NCBI GenBank assembly: GCA_002291855.1
Contig: DBAW01000050.1
Span: 572 to 7,574, forward strand
Length of the DNA stretch: 7,003 bases
Reading direction: 5' to 3'
Source of the DNA: Sphingomonas sp. UBA1000
GTDB taxonomy: Bacteria; Pseudomonadota; Alphaproteobacteria; Sphingomonadales; Sphingomonadaceae
In this document: piece by piece, positions 5,991 to 7,003 of the stretch
Numbering within the stretch: the stretch's first letter is position 1
Layout: each line of letters starts with the position of its first letter
The notes under the pieces: model-generated
Databases searched by the model: none
The model's input: the letters and a program-made list of their open reading frames with translations, nothing else
What the model was told of the DNA's origin: nothing
Translations under genes and position numbers: made by a program

Positions 5991-6090
5991 GGCACCGGCC
6001 TGTCATCAAAGGTCGCCAGACCCTGCCAGTGCCGAATGTAGGAAGCGTTAAATGGAAGGATTAAGGCCGCGCCGTAGCACCTGATCCGCT
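5991..6090 (-). other. Spacer upstream of the GGDEF–EAL gene
   Basis: 100 bases lie between the dehydrogenase stop and the GGDEF–EAL start. The section around 6031-6064 is notably richer in A/T than the surroundings and contains two TTAA tetramers (6048-6051 and 6061-6064). This is the natural place for a promoter reading leftward, but I see no convincing -35/-10 pair. No T-tailed hairpin for the dehydrogenase gene is visible, so cotranscription of the two genes is possible. Confidence 0.35.
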
Positions 6091-7003
6091 CTAATAGCCA
6101 AGGTCGAGATCGACCCGGTTGGCGAGCGGCTCCCCGGCGCGGTAGCGGGCGAGATTGTCGAGGAACAGCTGGCCGGCGCGGGCGAACATGCGCGTCTGGG
6201 CGCGGCCCGACAGATGCATGGTGATGAGCGCGTTGGGCGCGGTCCACAGCGGATGGCCGGGGGGCAGGGGTTCGGGATCGGTGACGTCCAGATGCGCGCC
6301 TGCGATCTGCCCGCTGGCAAGAGCCGCCACCAGCGCATCCTGATCGACCAGCGATCCGCGCCCGATATTGACCAGCCGGGCCTCGGCCTTCATCGCCTGA
6401 AGTTCGGCCGCGCCGATCATCGCCCCGGTTTCGGCCGTGGCCGGCGCGGCCAGGATCACCCAGTCGAACGTGCCGAGCCGCGCCCGCCAGTCAGCGGGGC
6501 CGATGATCTCGATGCCGTCCGTGGCGGCTTCGGCGGCGGTGGCGGCGGTGGGCGTGCGCCGCACGCCGGTCAGCTTCATCCCGAACCCGGTCAGCATCTG
6601 GCCGATCCGGCGGCCGATGGCGCCATAGCCGATGATCAGCGCCCGCCCGCCTTCCAGCTCGACCTTACCGGGGGAATCGCGCAGCCAGTCCTGCCGGTCG
6701 CCAGCGCGCACCACGGCAGGAAAATCCTTGGCGAGGGCGAGCATGCCCAGCACCGCATATTCGGCGACCGCATTGGTGTTGACGCCGACGCCGTTGGTCA
6801 GGACGGTCCCGCGTGCCTTGAGCAGATCGAGCGGAAACGTATCCAGCCCGGCATAGATGGTCGTCACCCAGCGCAGCTTTTCGCCCAGCGCGATGGCGCG
6901 GCCGGTATCGGCGGGCACCTGCATGTCCAGCCAGCCAATCTCGGCCTCCGGGGCCATGCGATACGCATCCTCGGCGGTGCGGAACCAAAGCGGCTCGACA
7001 TCG
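6091..7003 (-). CDS. D-isomer-specific 2-hydroxyacid dehydrogenase (N-terminus outside window)
   Basis: NAD(P)-dependent oxidoreductase interconverting a D-2-hydroxyacid and its 2-oxoacid. The frame is open to the right edge: the codons before the ATG at 6957 read DVEPLWFRTAEDAYR in frame, so that ATG is probably internal and about 303 residues are visible. Numbered from the first visible codon: the family block NAVAEYAVLGMLALAK (about 77-92), the nucleotide-binding GYGAIG (125-130) and the catalytic Arg R215 (NIGRGSLVD). The catalytic Glu is E244 (DVTDPEPLPP) and the catalytic His is H263 (MHLSG). All three catalytic residues are present. The residue before His is Met where Pro is common (TPHLSG). 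The Rossmann beta-2 end (GVRRTPT) carries arginines that may favour NADPH, which is only inference. The substrate cannot be read; glyoxylate/hydroxypyruvate reductase-like activity is one option. Confidence 0.92.
   Translation of the reverse strand, partial: DVEPLWFRTAEDAYRMAPEAEIGWLDMQVPADTGRAIALGEKLRWVTTIYAGLDTFPLDLLKARGTVLTNGVGVNTNAVAEYAVLGMLALAKDFPAVVRAGDRQDWLRDSPGKVELEGGRALIIGYGAIGRRIGQMLTGFGMKLTGVRRTPTAATAAEAATDGIEIIGPADWRARLGTFDWVILAAPATAETGAMIGAAELQAMKAEARLVNIGRGSLVDQDALVAALASGQIAGAHLDVTDPEPLPPGHPLWTAPNALITMHLSGRAQTRMFARAGQLFLDNLARYRAGEPLANRVDLDLGY

Noticed and set aside
6048..6064. Possible CtrA box (TTAA…TTAA) upstream of the GGDEF–EAL gene
   Set aside because: The two TTAA half-sites are separated by 9 bases; the CtrA consensus needs 7. 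It is kept only as an A/T-rich patch in the promoter region.

Overview
The window is GC-rich alphaproteobacterial chromosome. Protein style, the gene order dapF–mtaB–ftsY–ispZ and the codon use (strong G/C in third positions) suggest a sphingomonad (Sphingomonadaceae). That placement is inference from recognition, not from a search.

Layout, left to right. Bases 1-408 (+) hold the C-terminal two thirds of an iron superoxide dismutase (sodB), cut by the window edge and followed by a strong intrinsic terminator. Converging on it from the right is a minus-strand cluster, read from 4111 down to 492: dapF (diaminopimelate epimerase), mtaB (tRNA ms2t6A methylthiotransferase), ftsY (SRP receptor GTPase) and ispZ/yciB (inner-membrane septation protein). 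mtaB/ftsY and ftsY/ispZ each overlap by 4 bases (ATGA), and dapF/mtaB are 28 bases apart, so the four genes look like one operon. They link lysine/peptidoglycan precursor supply, tRNA decoding fidelity, membrane protein targeting and envelope/division functions.

Upstream of dapF is a 223-base spacer (4112-4334) dominated by an 82-base near-palindrome with 29-base perfect arms and by small satellite repeats of its tip. It looks like an intergenic palindromic (REP/MITE-like) element. Beyond it, still on the minus strand, are a membrane-anchored GGDEF–EAL cyclic-di-GMP enzyme (4335-5990) and a D-isomer-specific 2-hydroxyacid dehydrogenase (6091-7003), whose N-terminus lies outside the window.

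This is mostly ordinary core genome. I found no CRISPR array, tRNA, rRNA, transposase, toxin-antitoxin pair or defence-like cluster, and no convincing undescribed system. The items most worth a second look are the palindromic element in the dapF leader, the GGDEF–EAL protein (EML in place of EAL, no RxxD inhibitory site), and the Pro/Ala-rich linker inside MtaB.
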